A DNA stretch of 64,000 bases from the NCBI GenBank assembly GCA_002352105.1, contig DEHV01000059.1:41786-105785 (forward strand), written 5' to 3'. Shown piece by piece: positions 9,027 to 19,096 of this stretch. The first letter of the stretch is position 1. Each line of letters opens with the position of its first letter. Source of the DNA: Chitinophagaceae bacterium UBA2791 (lineage in GTDB: Bacteria > Bacteroidota > Bacteroidia > Chitinophagales > Chitinophagaceae). Position numbers and translations under genes: made by a program. The notes under the pieces were generated by a model, which ran no database searches, was not told where the DNA came from, and worked only from the letters and a program-made list of their open reading frames with translations.

Positions 9027-9048
9027 GCCGTATTCCAGTTGTATTTCA

Positions 9049-9957
9049 TTAAAACTCTTCTTCCGTCATTATATTATTAACTATTGCGCCGGCAATATTT
9101 CCCGTTGCAATGGCATTGGCTACGGAACGCATCGGGCTTGTATTGTCTCCGCAGGCAAAAATATGATCTACTGTTGTTTTCTGAAACATGTCTACCTTGA
9201 GCAGCCCTTGTTCTGTCAATTCGCAACCCAGCATTTCAGGGATTTTGCAATGTTGTTCAAACGCCGGGCGATGGTATAAGGCGTTAAGTTCAAAGTTTGA
9301 ATGATCTTTAAAAACGATTTGTCGGATATAGCCGCTATCGTGCTGCAGATGATCAATTTCTTTTTCTATAACTGAAATATTATGTTTCCTGAATTTTGCC
9401 AGTTGCTCTGTCGTAAATTCAGCCTTGCCGTTAGTGAAAATGGTCAAATCCTTGGTCAGGTTGCTAACCAACTGCGCATAGTGATAAGCAAAATCTCCAT
9501 TGGCTAAGATTCCTGTCCTTTCGCCTTTTACTTCGTAACCGTGGCAATACGGGCAATGAATAACGGAAATCCCCCAGCATTCAGCGAAGCCTTTTATATC
9601 AGGCATTATGTCTTTTACCCCCGTGGCAAAAATAAGTTTCTTAGCGGTGAATGCTTCGCCGGTTTGCGTGGTAATAGTAAACCCTTTCCCGGTTTTCTCC
9701 CCGCTAACGGCAAGTCCGCGATGAAATTCTACTGTTTTGTAATTCAATACCTGGGACTTGGCTTTTTCCGAAATTACGCCAGGTTTTTCTCCATCCTGCG
9801 TAATAAAATTGTGCGAATGCGGCGTTTGACGATTACAGGGCAGCCCGTTGTCAATAATTAAAATATGGCGCAAGGCTCGTCCCAGAGCCATTGCTACGGA
9901 AAGTCCCGCATAGCTTCCGCCGACGATAATCGCTTCAAAACCCTTATTGTCGTTCAT
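9049..9957 (-). CDS. Thioredoxin-reductase-like NAD(P)/FAD oxidoreductase
   Basis: 302 residues from ATG at 9957, chosen because the longer frame starts with TTG at 10086 and adds 43 residues ahead of the FAD-binding motif (FEAIIVGGSYAGLSVAMALG). CPYCHGYE near the middle is the redox dithiol position of the TrxR class, and the C-terminal FAD motif is IFACGDNTSP. Shorter relatives of thioredoxin reductase in Bacteroidota often serve small-molecule oxidation or disulfide formation. No thioredoxin gene lies nearby. A promoter element at 9981-9988 fits the chosen start. The gene converges with the ABC permease gene, 22 bases apart. Confidence 0.88.
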   Translation of the reverse strand: MNDNKGFEAIIVGGSYAGLSVAMALGRALRHILIIDNGLPCNRQTPHSHNFITQDGEKPGVISEKAKSQVLNYKTVEFHRGLAVSGEKTGKGFTITTQTGEAFTAKKLIFATGVKDIMPDIKGFAECWGISVIHCPYCHGYEVKGERTGILANGDFAYHYAQLVSNLTKDLTIFTNGKAEFTTEQLAKFRKHNISVIEKEIDHLQHDSGYIRQIVFKDHSNFELNALYHRPAFEQHCKIPEMLGCELTEQGLLKVDMFQKTTVDHIFACGDNTSPMRSVANAIATGNIAGAIVNNIMTEEEF

Positions 9958-9980
9958 AAAATTTATTTGCATCATAGTTG

Positions 9981-9988
9981 CAAATATA
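9981..9988 (-). promoter_or_regulatory. Bacteroidota -7 promoter element
   Basis: TATATTTG on the minus strand is a perfect match to TAnnTTTG, 23 bases before ATG 9957. A TTTG tract lies 22 bases further upstream as a loose -33 candidate. It supports the short start of the oxidoreductase gene. Confidence 0.6.
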
Positions 9989-10158
9989 GAAATTATGATC
10001 AAGCAAAAAAACAAATAGCGAAGTCGCGGCTTATTATGTTTTATCCCAGGTAGACAGCATGCCATATTGAAAATGAGCCCGCTCAAAGCAAAGACCCAAG
10101 GGAAAAGAATAATTTGAGGGGAGAACGACTTACAAGGTTCTGCAGCGAGGGCGGCTAG

Positions 10159-10923
10159 TCAGGAATGATGTTTTGAATATTTCGACAGCTCCTGTAACAC
10201 TTCATTTTTTCTTCTCCTGGAAACCGGCAATATGGTTCCATTCCTGAGCCATACGCTCCCTGCCCTGTCTATCTGGCTGACGTATTTTACATTTACCAGG
10301 TGGGATTTATGTATCCGGATAAAACCATGGTCCTGCAAAATTTCATCATATTCTTTCAGGGTCCTGGACACCACCAGCGGTTTTTCGTTTGCAAAATAGA
10401 AATGTGAATAGTTGTCGTCTCCCTCGCAGCGAATGATCTCCGCAGGATCCGCAAAGAAAACGCCCTTATTGGTGCTCAGCGCCAGCTTGAAATCCTGGGG
10501 ACTATGCTGTTTGAGGTTGCGCATCAGGTTTTGAATGAGCTGGGGAGATACGAAGGGATCTGCTTTTTGTTTGATCACATGCCTGTAAATAGCCTGCTGG
10601 AGGTCGGCGATGTCAATAGGCTTCAGCAGGTAATCCAGCACGCTGAACCTGATCGCTTTGATAGCGTATTTATCGTACGCGGTGGTGAATATAATATCAA
10701 AATTCCAGGCCTGGATCTTGTCGAGCAGGTCAAAGCCATTTATATTCGGCATCTCGATATCCAGCATTAGCAGGCTGGGTTTATATGCGGGAATTACCTT
10801 CAATGCTTCTTCCCCCGATGCGCAGGTCCTGATCAGCTTTTCGTAAGGAATATGCTTTTCAATCAGGAGCTTCAGCATTTTTACCGCCGCCGCTTCGTCG
10901 TCTATGATCAATATTTTTATCAT
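10159..10923 (-). CDS. LytTR-type response regulator
   Basis: 254 residues. The receiver domain has the acidic pair Asp8/Asp9, the phospho-acceptor Asp55 (LLMLDIEMP), Thr in IIFTTAYD and Lys in LLKPID. The C-terminal half is a LytTR DNA-binding domain (IIRCEGDDNYSHFYFANEKP, then FIRIHKSHLVNVKYVSQIDR). It starts 2 bases after the stop of the sensor kinase and is surely its partner. The regulon cannot be read from the sequence. Confidence 0.95.
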   Translation of the reverse strand: MIKILIIDDEAAAVKMLKLLIEKHIPYEKLIRTCASGEEALKVIPAYKPSLLMLDIEMPNINGFDLLDKIQAWNFDIIFTTAYDKYAIKAIRFSVLDYLLKPIDIADLQQAIYRHVIKQKADPFVSPQLIQNLMRNLKQHSPQDFKLALSTNKGVFFADPAEIIRCEGDDNYSHFYFANEKPLVVSRTLKEYDEILQDHGFIRIHKSHLVNVKYVSQIDRAGSVWLRNGTILPVSRRRKNEVLQELSKYSKHHS

Positions 10924-10925
10924 GG

Positions 10926-13900
10926 CTATATCGCTTGATGGTATTCCGTTGAGACCAATATCTGTACCGTAGTGCCCCTGCTCTCCCCCTGCTCATCCTT
11001 ATCGTCTGTTATGGTTATGGACGCTTCTTTAAGTCCCGCTGCTTTCAGGGGCTGGATGCGTTGCTGCGCCAGGGCGATGCCTTTCGGCTTCCTGTGTGAG
11101 GCGCCTATTTTTCCTGCTTTTATTGCCATCGCTCTCTCCCTTCCTATCCCGTTATCATGCACCGTGCAAACCACCAGTTCATCCCTTTCTTCAAATCTTA
11201 TTTGCAGGCGTTTGACGCCTTTTTTAGGGATCAACCCATGCCATATGGCATTCTCAATGAAGGGCTGCGACAGCATCGTGGGAAACACGACAGCGCAGGC
11301 GTCTATTTCTTCCGCATCGATCGAATACGCAAAGGAATGACTGAAACGCAGGGATTCCAGCTCCAGGTAAAGCCGGCAAACCTCTATTTCACGGCTCAGC
11401 GGGATAAAATTCTTTTCTGATACATCCAGCACCATCCTTAATAATTTGGAAAACCGGGCAAGGTACTGGTAGGCTCCCGCCTGGTTTCCGGATATGACTA
11501 ATTCCTGGATGGCATTGAGACTGTTAAAAATAAAATGAGGATTCATCTGGCTGCGCAAAGCCTGTTCTTTCAATTCAGCCACCTGCTGTTGCAGGGCCAG
11601 CCTGTTTTTCAGCTTTTTGATCCTTGACCTGGTTATCAGGAATAGGGCAAGGGCCGACAGTGCTATTGCCGTTATGATAAACCATGCTTTTTGCCACCAG
11701 GGAGCCAGGATCGTAAAGGCAAAAACAGCTTCATTGGTTGAAACATTGCCTTCGAAATCGATCGCTTTGGCCTTGAAGGCATAATTGCCGGGAGGAAGGT
11801 TGTTGTAACTGATCTGGTACGCAGCGCCGGTGTCCCACTTGTTTTCCAGTCCTTCCAGCCTATGCAGGTATTTGGTGTGAGAACTATAATGGTAGTTGAG
11901 TGCGGCCAGTTCGAAAACGATGGCATTGTTTGTATAATCGAATGTATAAGACCCGTCCTTATCGGCATGATTTACCGGCCCCATATTTTTCAGGTTGACC
12001 GAATTGATCACAATGGGAAACCCAGGTAGCGCATAGGCGAGACCGAAGGGATCAAATTCCACAAAGCCCTTTTCCACGGGCGCCATCAGCCTGCCTTCGG
12101 CGCCAAGGGAAATGGGGTTATAAAGGTCTTTGAAGTAAAATCCGTTGTGTATGCCATAGTTATTGATCAGCTTTCCGTTTAGGTCCAGCTTGCTCAATCC
12201 TTTGTAAGCGCCGGCCCATATATTTCCATTCAGATCCTTCTGCAGGCTGTACACGTTATTATCCGGCAAACCCTCTTTAATACTGATCTTTCGCAGAAAC
12301 CGGATGCTGTCGCTTCCCGAAAGGATAGCGATACCGTCGGCATGCGCGGCCGCCCAGATATTGCCGTCGTCGCTTTGAATGATATCGTTGATCAGGTAAC
12401 TGCTGAATACGTCGTCCGTCATCAATTTCCTGGTAGAAGCAACCGAATCCTTATGTCCATACTTGAATTCATACATCCCGTAATCGAAGGTGCCGACCAG
12501 CATCCTCCTGTGTCGCTTATCAAAGAATAAGCAGGTGGGCAACACGGAATAGAAGCCATCCTTGTCAGTAGGACGCCATATTTTTCCGGATGCCTTATTG
12601 TAGCGGTACAACCCTTCTCCATAAGCGGCGATCCATAAGTTGTCCGCGTCGTCTTCTGCCAGGGTGGAGAATTGAACGTTGGCAGGCGCTTTGATGCTCG
12701 TTATGGACTTTATTTCTTTTCTCTTCCTGTCGTATTGAAACAGGCGGGGGCCGGCAAGTATCCATAGCAGCCCGTTCTCGTCTTCATGAACATAGGAGCA
12801 GTTTTGCAAGGGGGTCCCTGCCGCATGAGTAATGCTGTCTTTATGATTAGTGCTTCTGTCGATAATATACAGGCAATTGAACTGCGGCGAACAGGCGTAA
12901 TACTTATTGTCCCGCGCGCTGTACATCACATATCCTATATCGGCTGTTTTACGATCCGGTTCCTGCCGGTAGGGTAAATTTTCTTTGCTATCAATGAGGC
13001 GATGAAAGACAAAGGAATTGACGGCCGGATTGAATTTTCCAAGACCATTGTCCGTCCCGACCCACGCTAGCCCATTGTCTTCCCTGAACACAACGCTTAT
13101 GTTCCCGGCCGGCAAAGCATGTGGATTGCCGGTTTCATGCTGCAATAGCCTTGTTTTTCCCGAATTGGTATTTATTTCTAAAATTCCCCTGCCTGCGGAA
13201 AACCAAATGCGTTCATTTTTCCCGGTTTTTTCCGGATTGTTTTTTTCCGGGGAAGGATGTAATGAATAATATTCAGGAGGAGCCTTTTCTTTGATGGCTT
13301 GCACATATCCCGAAGGTTCCTGTAGAAAATAAGTCTTGCCAGCCGCTTGTTCCAGGGCAATAAAATCATCTGCTTCGAGGCTCGGATGCATGGCAAATTC
13401 ACCGGTAAGCGCGTTAAAACTAAAAAGGCCTGCTGAAGTTCCGAGCCATAATTCATGATCGGACTTATCATATAGTTTCCTGATGCTGTTATACATGCCC
13501 TTTCGATGCGCTTTATTTTTCAACGCATATTCCAGCCAGGGAAAATAACAGAACTCTTTTTTTTCTGGATCGTAATAGCAGAGATCCCTTCCGTCGGCGG
13601 CGATCCATACCCTATCCCGGCTATCGATAAGAATATCCCAGATGAGGTTGCTGGGAAGATAGTTTTTGTCGCGCCTTCCTGAATGCGGGCTGGGTAAGAA
13701 CACATGGATACTGTCGGTTTTTGTATCGATCAGGTTCAGGCCGTTTCGGGAACTTACCCATAATCTATCCCGGCTATCCTGTTTGATAGCGGTTACGAAC
13801 GGATTGGATATGCCGCGTGTATCCTGCCCGGCATTATAGATCAGGAAATTGTTTCCATCATAGCGGTTAAGGCCGTTTTGAGTGCCGATCCACATATACC

Positions 13901-14048
13901 CGGCTCGGTCTTTAAAAAAGCAGGTAATGCGGTTATCGGATAACCCATTGGCTTCGGTGATGTGTTCAAAATAATAGTCGGACTGGCAGGGCGCCTGTAG
14001 GCAAAGGGTCAAAGCCAGCATGGCCGATAGCCCTGATTTGATGATCAT
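10926..14048 (-). CDS. Propeller-type sensor histidine kinase (LytS-like)
   Basis: 1040 residues from ATG at 14048 (the frame also has TTG at 14069). A signal peptide precedes about fourteen short regulator-propeller repeats (patterns such as DRAGYMWIGTQNGLNRYD, DSRDRLWVSSRNGLNLID, DLNGNIWAGAYKGLSKLD), a Y_Y_Y beta domain (YLHRLEGLENKW, SYNNLPPGNYAFKAKA), one membrane helix (WFIITAIALSALALFLI) and a cytoplasmic His_kinase domain (RSQMNPHFIFNSLNAIQELV; ATPase box DNGIGRERA). Unlike PUL-type hybrid sensors it has no fused receiver, and the response regulator is a separate gene downstream. The periplasmic propeller suggests a glycan or envelope signal. Confidence 0.94.
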   Translation of the reverse strand: MIIKSGLSAMLALTLCLQAPCQSDYYFEHITEANGLSDNRITCFFKDRAGYMWIGTQNGLNRYDGNNFLIYNAGQDTRGISNPFVTAIKQDSRDRLWVSSRNGLNLIDTKTDSIHVFLPSPHSGRRDKNYLPSNLIWDILIDSRDRVWIAADGRDLCYYDPEKKEFCYFPWLEYALKNKAHRKGMYNSIRKLYDKSDHELWLGTSAGLFSFNALTGEFAMHPSLEADDFIALEQAAGKTYFLQEPSGYVQAIKEKAPPEYYSLHPSPEKNNPEKTGKNERIWFSAGRGILEINTNSGKTRLLQHETGNPHALPAGNISVVFREDNGLAWVGTDNGLGKFNPAVNSFVFHRLIDSKENLPYRQEPDRKTADIGYVMYSARDNKYYACSPQFNCLYIIDRSTNHKDSITHAAGTPLQNCSYVHEDENGLLWILAGPRLFQYDRKRKEIKSITSIKAPANVQFSTLAEDDADNLWIAAYGEGLYRYNKASGKIWRPTDKDGFYSVLPTCLFFDKRHRRMLVGTFDYGMYEFKYGHKDSVASTRKLMTDDVFSSYLINDIIQSDDGNIWAAAHADGIAILSGSDSIRFLRKISIKEGLPDNNVYSLQKDLNGNIWAGAYKGLSKLDLNGKLINNYGIHNGFYFKDLYNPISLGAEGRLMAPVEKGFVEFDPFGLAYALPGFPIVINSVNLKNMGPVNHADKDGSYTFDYTNNAIVFELAALNYHYSSHTKYLHRLEGLENKWDTGAAYQISYNNLPPGNYAFKAKAIDFEGNVSTNEAVFAFTILAPWWQKAWFIITAIALSALALFLITRSRIKKLKNRLALQQQVAELKEQALRSQMNPHFIFNSLNAIQELVISGNQAGAYQYLARFSKLLRMVLDVSEKNFIPLSREIEVCRLYLELESLRFSHSFAYSIDAEEIDACAVVFPTMLSQPFIENAIWHGLIPKKGVKRLQIRFEERDELVVCTVHDNGIGRERAMAIKAGKIGASHRKPKGIALAQQRIQPLKAAGLKEASITITDDKDEQGESRGTTVQILVSTEYHQAI

Positions 14049-14086
14049 ATCTCCCCAAATCGTCTTCAAGCAATTGGGTTTTTGAA

Positions 14087-14094
14087 CAAATTTA
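14087..14094 (-). promoter_or_regulatory. Bacteroidota -7 promoter element for the sensor/regulator pair
   Basis: TAAATTTG on the minus strand matches TAnnTTTG perfectly, 38 bases upstream of ATG 14048. No convincing -33 partner is seen. Confidence 0.5.
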
Positions 14095-14362
14095 GGTCCA
14101 AAACAGATGGCTGTTTTACCGCTTTCTAAATCAATCCGACCGTTTGCTCGTCGTTCCGCTATTCCGCTTACTCATCAGTTGGCGCGATATCCTTTTCCCG
14201 GTAGGCCTGCTGGTTTTGGGCGATAATTTACAGCGTACCGGTCGGGTCATTGACCGGTTGCAGGCCAAACGGAGCTATCGGCGCGATATACAAGTTACAT
14301 CTTTAAATCATTCAATGCGGCTATTTCATGCAAGGATAATGCTGCCAGCCGGGTAAGGTATT

Positions 14363-17300
14363 TTATTTGAAATCGCGGGAGGGAAACAATGAGCGCTGGA
14401 TGATTTTTTTCGTCGGACTCCTACTGCTTTTAGCAGTCGTTTGTCCATCCTTTTCCTCAGCGCTGCAGGCCGTTGGCGCCGGTGAACCATCAGCTTCCTC
14501 CAGTTTGCCCAACAGCAGCGACCCGTTAAAACACTCCTTTACAACTACGTGGATCACTTCGCCTTCCCGTTGCAACCTGCCTGAAACCGCCAGCAGTTTG
14601 GATTGTAATATTTCTTTACGATATTTCTCGAACAGATGGCGGAAAACGACCAGGTTGGCCTGCCCGGTTTCATCTTCAATGGTGATGAAGCAAATGCCTG
14701 ATGCGGTGCCGGGACGTTGCCGAACGAGTACCAGTCCCGCCACCTTCACATAGGCTCCATCCGGCAAATCGTTCAGCATTGCCGTGGAAATAATATGGCT
14801 GCCCGTCAATTGCTTTCTCACAAAACTCACCGGGTGCGCCTTTAGCGAGAGAGAAGTACTTCGGTAATCCTGCATGACATGCTCAGCCAGCGTCATCTCA
14901 GGAATTGGCGCGGGCGTTTCAAATGCGCTTTCAGAAAGCCGGCCCTTAAAAACGCCTTCGGGATGATCGGCGAGCGCGCTGATCTCCCACAAGGCCTTTC
15001 TCCTGTCTAATCCGATCGAACGAAAGCTATCCGCGTCCGCCAGCTTCTCCATTGCAGCAATAGAAATACCGGCATCCAGCAATTCATTGATGCAGGTAAA
15101 GGGCTTTTTTCTCGCAGCGATCAGCCTTTCCATTTCATCCTGGCGCAGACCTTTCACCTGCCTGAACCCTAAACGCAAGGCGCAATAGCCGCCGTCTTTT
15201 TCTTCCAGCGTATTGTCCCATGCAGAATGGTTGATGTCGGCCGGGCGCGCCGTAACGCCATGCTGCCTGGCATCCCTTATGATCTGCGCAGGCGCATAAA
15301 AGCCCATTGGCTGGCTGTTAAGCAGGCCTGCCGCAAACACATCCGGGTAATAGCATTTGAGCCAGCTTGATATATACACCAGCAAGGCAAAACTTACCGC
15401 ATGACTTTCGGGGAAACCGTAAGAACCGAATCCTTCCAGTTGTCTGAAAACCCTTTCCGCATATTCTTTTGTATATCCATTTTTCAGCATGCCGCCGATC
15501 AGCTTATCATGGAACTGCTTTACCATTCCATGCGCTTTGAATGTCGCCATGCTCCTGCGCAAGGCATCTGCTTCGGCAGGGGTAAATCCAGCCGCGACAA
15601 TGGCAATTTCCATTGCCTGTTCCTGGAAAAGCGGAATGCCCAGCGTTCTGTCAAGGATCTCTCTTAATTCTTTGGAAGGATATTCAACCAGGCCCGGGTT
15701 GCGCCTCCGTCGTAAATAAGGATGCACCATATCGCCCTGGATGGGGCCTGGTCTTACAATGGCGACCTCGATCACAAGATCGTAAAAACAGTTTGGGCGC
15801 AGCCGGGGCAGCATGGACATCTGCGCCCGGCTTTCAATCTGGAAAACGCCGATAGTATCTGCGCGGCAGATCATTTCATAAACCTTCGGATCATCCTGCG
15901 GCACATTCGCCAGGGTCAAATCAAGATGATAATGCTGCTTTACAAGATCAAAACATTTCCTGATACAGGTAAGCATGCCAAGCGCCAGCACGTCAATTTT
16001 TAACAAGCCAAGGGCATCAATATCATCCTTGTTCCATTCTATATTCGTCCTATTTTCCATGCGGGCATTCAGTATGGGGCATATATGGGATAGTTTATGC
16101 TGCGAAATGACGAACCCGCCGGTATGTTGTCCGAGCTGCCGCGGAAATCCTATATATTGCGCCGTCAGCTCCAGCACTTTCCGCAGGCGCTCATCATCGG
16201 GGTTCAGACCCTGTTCGCGGATGCGCTCTTCATGAACGCCCTCTCCATGCGTACCGCTGCAACCCGCCAGCACATCGATCATATCTGCCGACAATCCCAT
16301 TGCTTTAGCAATATCCCGTACCGCCCCCTTATAATGCACCTGCGTTACCGTGGCCACGATACCTGAGCGGTCGCGACCAAATTTTTCATAAATGTATTGC
16401 ATGACCTCCTCGCGGCGTTCATGCTCAAAATCAACATCTACATCCGGCGGTTCGTCGCGGGCATCCGACATAAAACGCGCAAACAATAGTTTGAATTTGG
16501 AAGGGTCTACCGAAGTAATGCCCAGGCAATAGCATATGACCGAATTAGCGGCCGAGCCGCGCCCCTGGCATAAGATGTTTTTAATCCTGGCAAACTGCAC
16601 CAGATCATAGATCGTTAAAAAATAAGCGGCATAGTTTTTCCGCTCAATAAAATCCAGCTCGTATGCGATAGCGTTCCTGATCTTTTCGGGAATATGCTCT
16701 CCAAACTTTTCCCTGGCGCCCTCCCATACAAAATAGGACAATTGCTCCCGGGGCGTGCGTCCTTCGGTAGTGATTTCCTGGGGATAAACATATTTTAACT
16801 CATCCAGGGAAAATGAACAGGCTTCCGCTATTTCCTGCGTGCGCGCAATGGCGTCGGGGTATTGCCGGAACAGGCGCAGCATCTCTTTTTCCGGCTTTAA
16901 GAACCGCTCGGCGTTCTGGCATAACAAATAGCCTGCATTGTAAACAGTACGCTTCTCACGGATACAGGTAATCGCATCCTGCAACTGCCTGCGGTTAATA
17001 TCGTGGTAATGCACATCGTTCGTAGCGAGCAAAGGGATCTTGTATGCATCGGACAACTCCGCCAGCCGGTAAAGTTTTTTGATATCATCGCCCTGGTACG
17101 AGCGGGTTGCCGTTAGATAGAGCTGTCCCCGCAGGTTATCGCGGTATTCCTGCAATACCCGTTTGAATGTATCGTCATAATCAAAACGGGCATTTAGCGC
17201 TGAGGGCGGCACAACTGCAAATAGAAGTCCTTCCTTATGCGCATATACATCTTTTTTATACAGATGGCATTGTCCTTTTTCGGCGCGCAGGTTGCCGGTG

Positions 17301-17578
17301 GTCAGCATATGGGACAGCCGCGCATAAGCGTCCAGGTTAGCGGGATATGCCAGCAGCGAGGGGCCGTCTTTTAAATCAAGGCAACAGCCTACAATAATAC
17401 GCATCCCCCTGGCTTTGGCGGCGGTATGGGCGCGGACCACGCCGGCGAGGGTATTGTGATCGGCGATTGCTATCCCGGAATAACCCAGCGCTGCCGCCTG
17501 CGCTACCAGTTCCTCCGGATGGGAACCGCCCCTCAGGAAGCTGAAATTGGTAGTAACCTGTAATTCTGTATACCGCAT
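14363..17578 (-). CDS. dnaE2: Error-prone DNA polymerase III alpha subunit (DnaE2/ImuC)
   Basis: 1071 residues from ATG at 17578; the longer frame begins with TTG inside imuB. The N-terminal PHP domain (TELQVTTNFSFLRGGSHPEE, IADHNTLAGVV) is followed by the C-family palm with catalytic acidic residues (PPDVDVDFEHERREEV; later FQIESRAQMSMLPR), helix-hairpin regions and an OB domain (VAGLVLVRQRPGTASG). It lacks the long C-terminal tau-binding tail of DnaE1. It is the third gene of imuA-imuB-dnaE2, the damage-inducible translesion mutasome, in which DnaE2 supplies the polymerase activity. Its start lies 15 bases past the imuB stop. Confidence 0.96.
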   Translation of the reverse strand: MRYTELQVTTNFSFLRGGSHPEELVAQAAALGYSGIAIADHNTLAGVVRAHTAAKARGMRIIVGCCLDLKDGPSLLAYPANLDAYARLSHMLTTGNLRAEKGQCHLYKKDVYAHKEGLLFAVVPPSALNARFDYDDTFKRVLQEYRDNLRGQLYLTATRSYQGDDIKKLYRLAELSDAYKIPLLATNDVHYHDINRRQLQDAITCIREKRTVYNAGYLLCQNAERFLKPEKEMLRLFRQYPDAIARTQEIAEACSFSLDELKYVYPQEITTEGRTPREQLSYFVWEGAREKFGEHIPEKIRNAIAYELDFIERKNYAAYFLTIYDLVQFARIKNILCQGRGSAANSVICYCLGITSVDPSKFKLLFARFMSDARDEPPDVDVDFEHERREEVMQYIYEKFGRDRSGIVATVTQVHYKGAVRDIAKAMGLSADMIDVLAGCSGTHGEGVHEERIREQGLNPDDERLRKVLELTAQYIGFPRQLGQHTGGFVISQHKLSHICPILNARMENRTNIEWNKDDIDALGLLKIDVLALGMLTCIRKCFDLVKQHYHLDLTLANVPQDDPKVYEMICRADTIGVFQIESRAQMSMLPRLRPNCFYDLVIEVAIVRPGPIQGDMVHPYLRRRRNPGLVEYPSKELREILDRTLGIPLFQEQAMEIAIVAAGFTPAEADALRRSMATFKAHGMVKQFHDKLIGGMLKNGYTKEYAERVFRQLEGFGSYGFPESHAVSFALLVYISSWLKCYYPDVFAAGLLNSQPMGFYAPAQIIRDARQHGVTARPADINHSAWDNTLEEKDGGYCALRLGFRQVKGLRQDEMERLIAARKKPFTCINELLDAGISIAAMEKLADADSFRSIGLDRRKALWEISALADHPEGVFKGRLSESAFETPAPIPEMTLAEHVMQDYRSTSLSLKAHPVSFVRKQLTGSHIISTAMLNDLPDGAYVKVAGLVLVRQRPGTASGICFITIEDETGQANLVVFRHLFEKYRKEILQSKLLAVSGRLQREGEVIHVVVKECFNGSLLLGKLEEADGSPAPTACSAEEKDGQTTAKSSRSPTKKIIQRSLFPSRDFK

Positions 17579-17592
17579 ATTCTCGTATTCTT

Positions 17593-19095
17593 TTACGGGA
17601 AAAAACCATGCAGATACCAACGATGAGGCCTGCTTCCATCGTAATGCCCCAACCGGAAGATCCAGTACCGCGCCCCGGTTTCATCTTCCACGATATAATA
17701 ATCCCGGTGTTCCTCTTCGGCGATCCACCACTCTGCTTCTATGCGCTCCGGGCCATCTGCTTTTTTTATGGTATGGAGTTGCCCCTTGTACCGGAAATGC
17801 ATCGGCGGGTAATCCGGTATTGGCGCAGCCACTTCCACCGGTTCGGGTATGCGGAGCAGTCTTACGGGGCGGGGACGATCTTCCTGCCATTCCGTTGCAG
17901 GCTGCTCGGTCAAAGCCCTTGCCTCTTTATAGGATCGTTCCGGCCAATAATGTTCATCCGGCAGGTAACGGCGTACCATCCCCTTTCCCAATTTACCCGT
18001 TAATCGATCCAAAAGCTCCGCCAGCCGTTTGTCGTCCAGGCCGCTATAATGCCATAAAGCCTCTTGTGAAGGCCGGGCTCTTTCTACTTTTGGCGCTTCC
18101 AGTATAAAAAGTTCTATGCCTAACGCCGGCTCGATCCGGTCTATCTTCAGTTCGAACAATTTAAAAAGATGGTCCGGCCGGCAAGACGGTAAATGCGTGC
18201 CGATCTCGATTTGCTGTACATCGTCATCAACGCGCCAGGCTTTCAGCATTGCTTTTCGCAAGCCCTTGCCCTCTTTTACCAGGCGTTTACAAAGCGCGTC
18301 AAGCAACCGCTGCAAGGCGATCTCAATACCGGCCCTTGTAACAACAGGTTCCAGGCAAGGTAAATATTCCCGGAAAGGCTCGACAGGTTGCAAAAGTATT
18401 AAGGGCTCGTTCTTCCGGCCCAGGGCCTGGTCCATGCGTTCGGTCAGGCATTCCCCAAACCTGCGGCGAAGGACTGAAGGCTGCATATCAATAAAATGCC
18501 CGATCGTATACAAGCCCAGCTTTTGTAATCGTTCCGTTACGGAAGCTTCCAACCGCAAGGCTGCAGGAGGAAGCGATACGATCGCCTGCCTTTCTTTACC
18601 AGGCGGTACGACCATAAGCGGTTTCCTACCATATCGCGCAATCGCCCAGGCAGCGCGGATAGCGCCTGCCATTGCGATGCATGTAGTATAGCCAAACGCC
18701 TGCAGACGACGCTGTATGGCTTCTATATATTTGGCTTCGCCTCCCCACAGGTGCGCGCAACCGGTAGCGTCCAATAGCAGTCCATCCGGCGGATCGACGG
18801 CCACTGCCGGCGTATAGCGGATGCACCAATGCCCCAGGCCGGTAAGCAGTTTTAAGGGAAGTTCCGGCTCATCATCCAATACCTGTAATCCTGCCGTCAA
18901 TGCCCGCGCATCGGCTACCGCCATGCCGGCCTGAATACCCTGTTTTTGCGCTTCAGCACATGCCGCGGTGATCCGCATTCGCCCATGATCCGGGGCGGCA
19001 AGCACAAAAAGAATATCTTTCAAGCGAGGTTGCCGGCGGATCATCCCTTCCAAAACCAGGAGCGGAAACCATATGGATACATATCGTTTAGCCAT
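17593..19095 (-). CDS. imuB: ImuB, Y-family polymerase-like mutasome hub
   Basis: 500 residues from ATG at 19095 (RYVSIWFPLLVLEGMIRRQP). The Y-family fold is recognisable, but the catalytic Asp-rich motifs are lost: the YVDMD-type motif reads RYVSIWF and the second motif is LLLDATGCAHLWGGE, as in ImuB proteins. It is thus expected to be a non-catalytic adaptor that binds the clamp, ImuA and DnaE2. The start lies 1 base after the imuA stop. A possible clamp-binding motif in the middle was not pinned down. Confidence 0.93.
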   Translation of the reverse strand: MAKRYVSIWFPLLVLEGMIRRQPRLKDILFVLAAPDHGRMRITAACAEAQKQGIQAGMAVADARALTAGLQVLDDEPELPLKLLTGLGHWCIRYTPAVAVDPPDGLLLDATGCAHLWGGEAKYIEAIQRRLQAFGYTTCIAMAGAIRAAWAIARYGRKPLMVVPPGKERQAIVSLPPAALRLEASVTERLQKLGLYTIGHFIDMQPSVLRRRFGECLTERMDQALGRKNEPLILLQPVEPFREYLPCLEPVVTRAGIEIALQRLLDALCKRLVKEGKGLRKAMLKAWRVDDDVQQIEIGTHLPSCRPDHLFKLFELKIDRIEPALGIELFILEAPKVERARPSQEALWHYSGLDDKRLAELLDRLTGKLGKGMVRRYLPDEHYWPERSYKEARALTEQPATEWQEDRPRPVRLLRIPEPVEVAAPIPDYPPMHFRYKGQLHTIKKADGPERIEAEWWIAEEEHRDYYIVEDETGARYWIFRLGHYDGSRPHRWYLHGFFP

Positions 19096-19096
19096 A

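Noticed and set aside
14144..14356. 70-codon plus-strand frame between the sensor kinase and dnaE2
   Set aside because: Basic, biased composition and no recognisable features; the region is more likely untranslated with a small CCGGTC/GACCGG hairpin.
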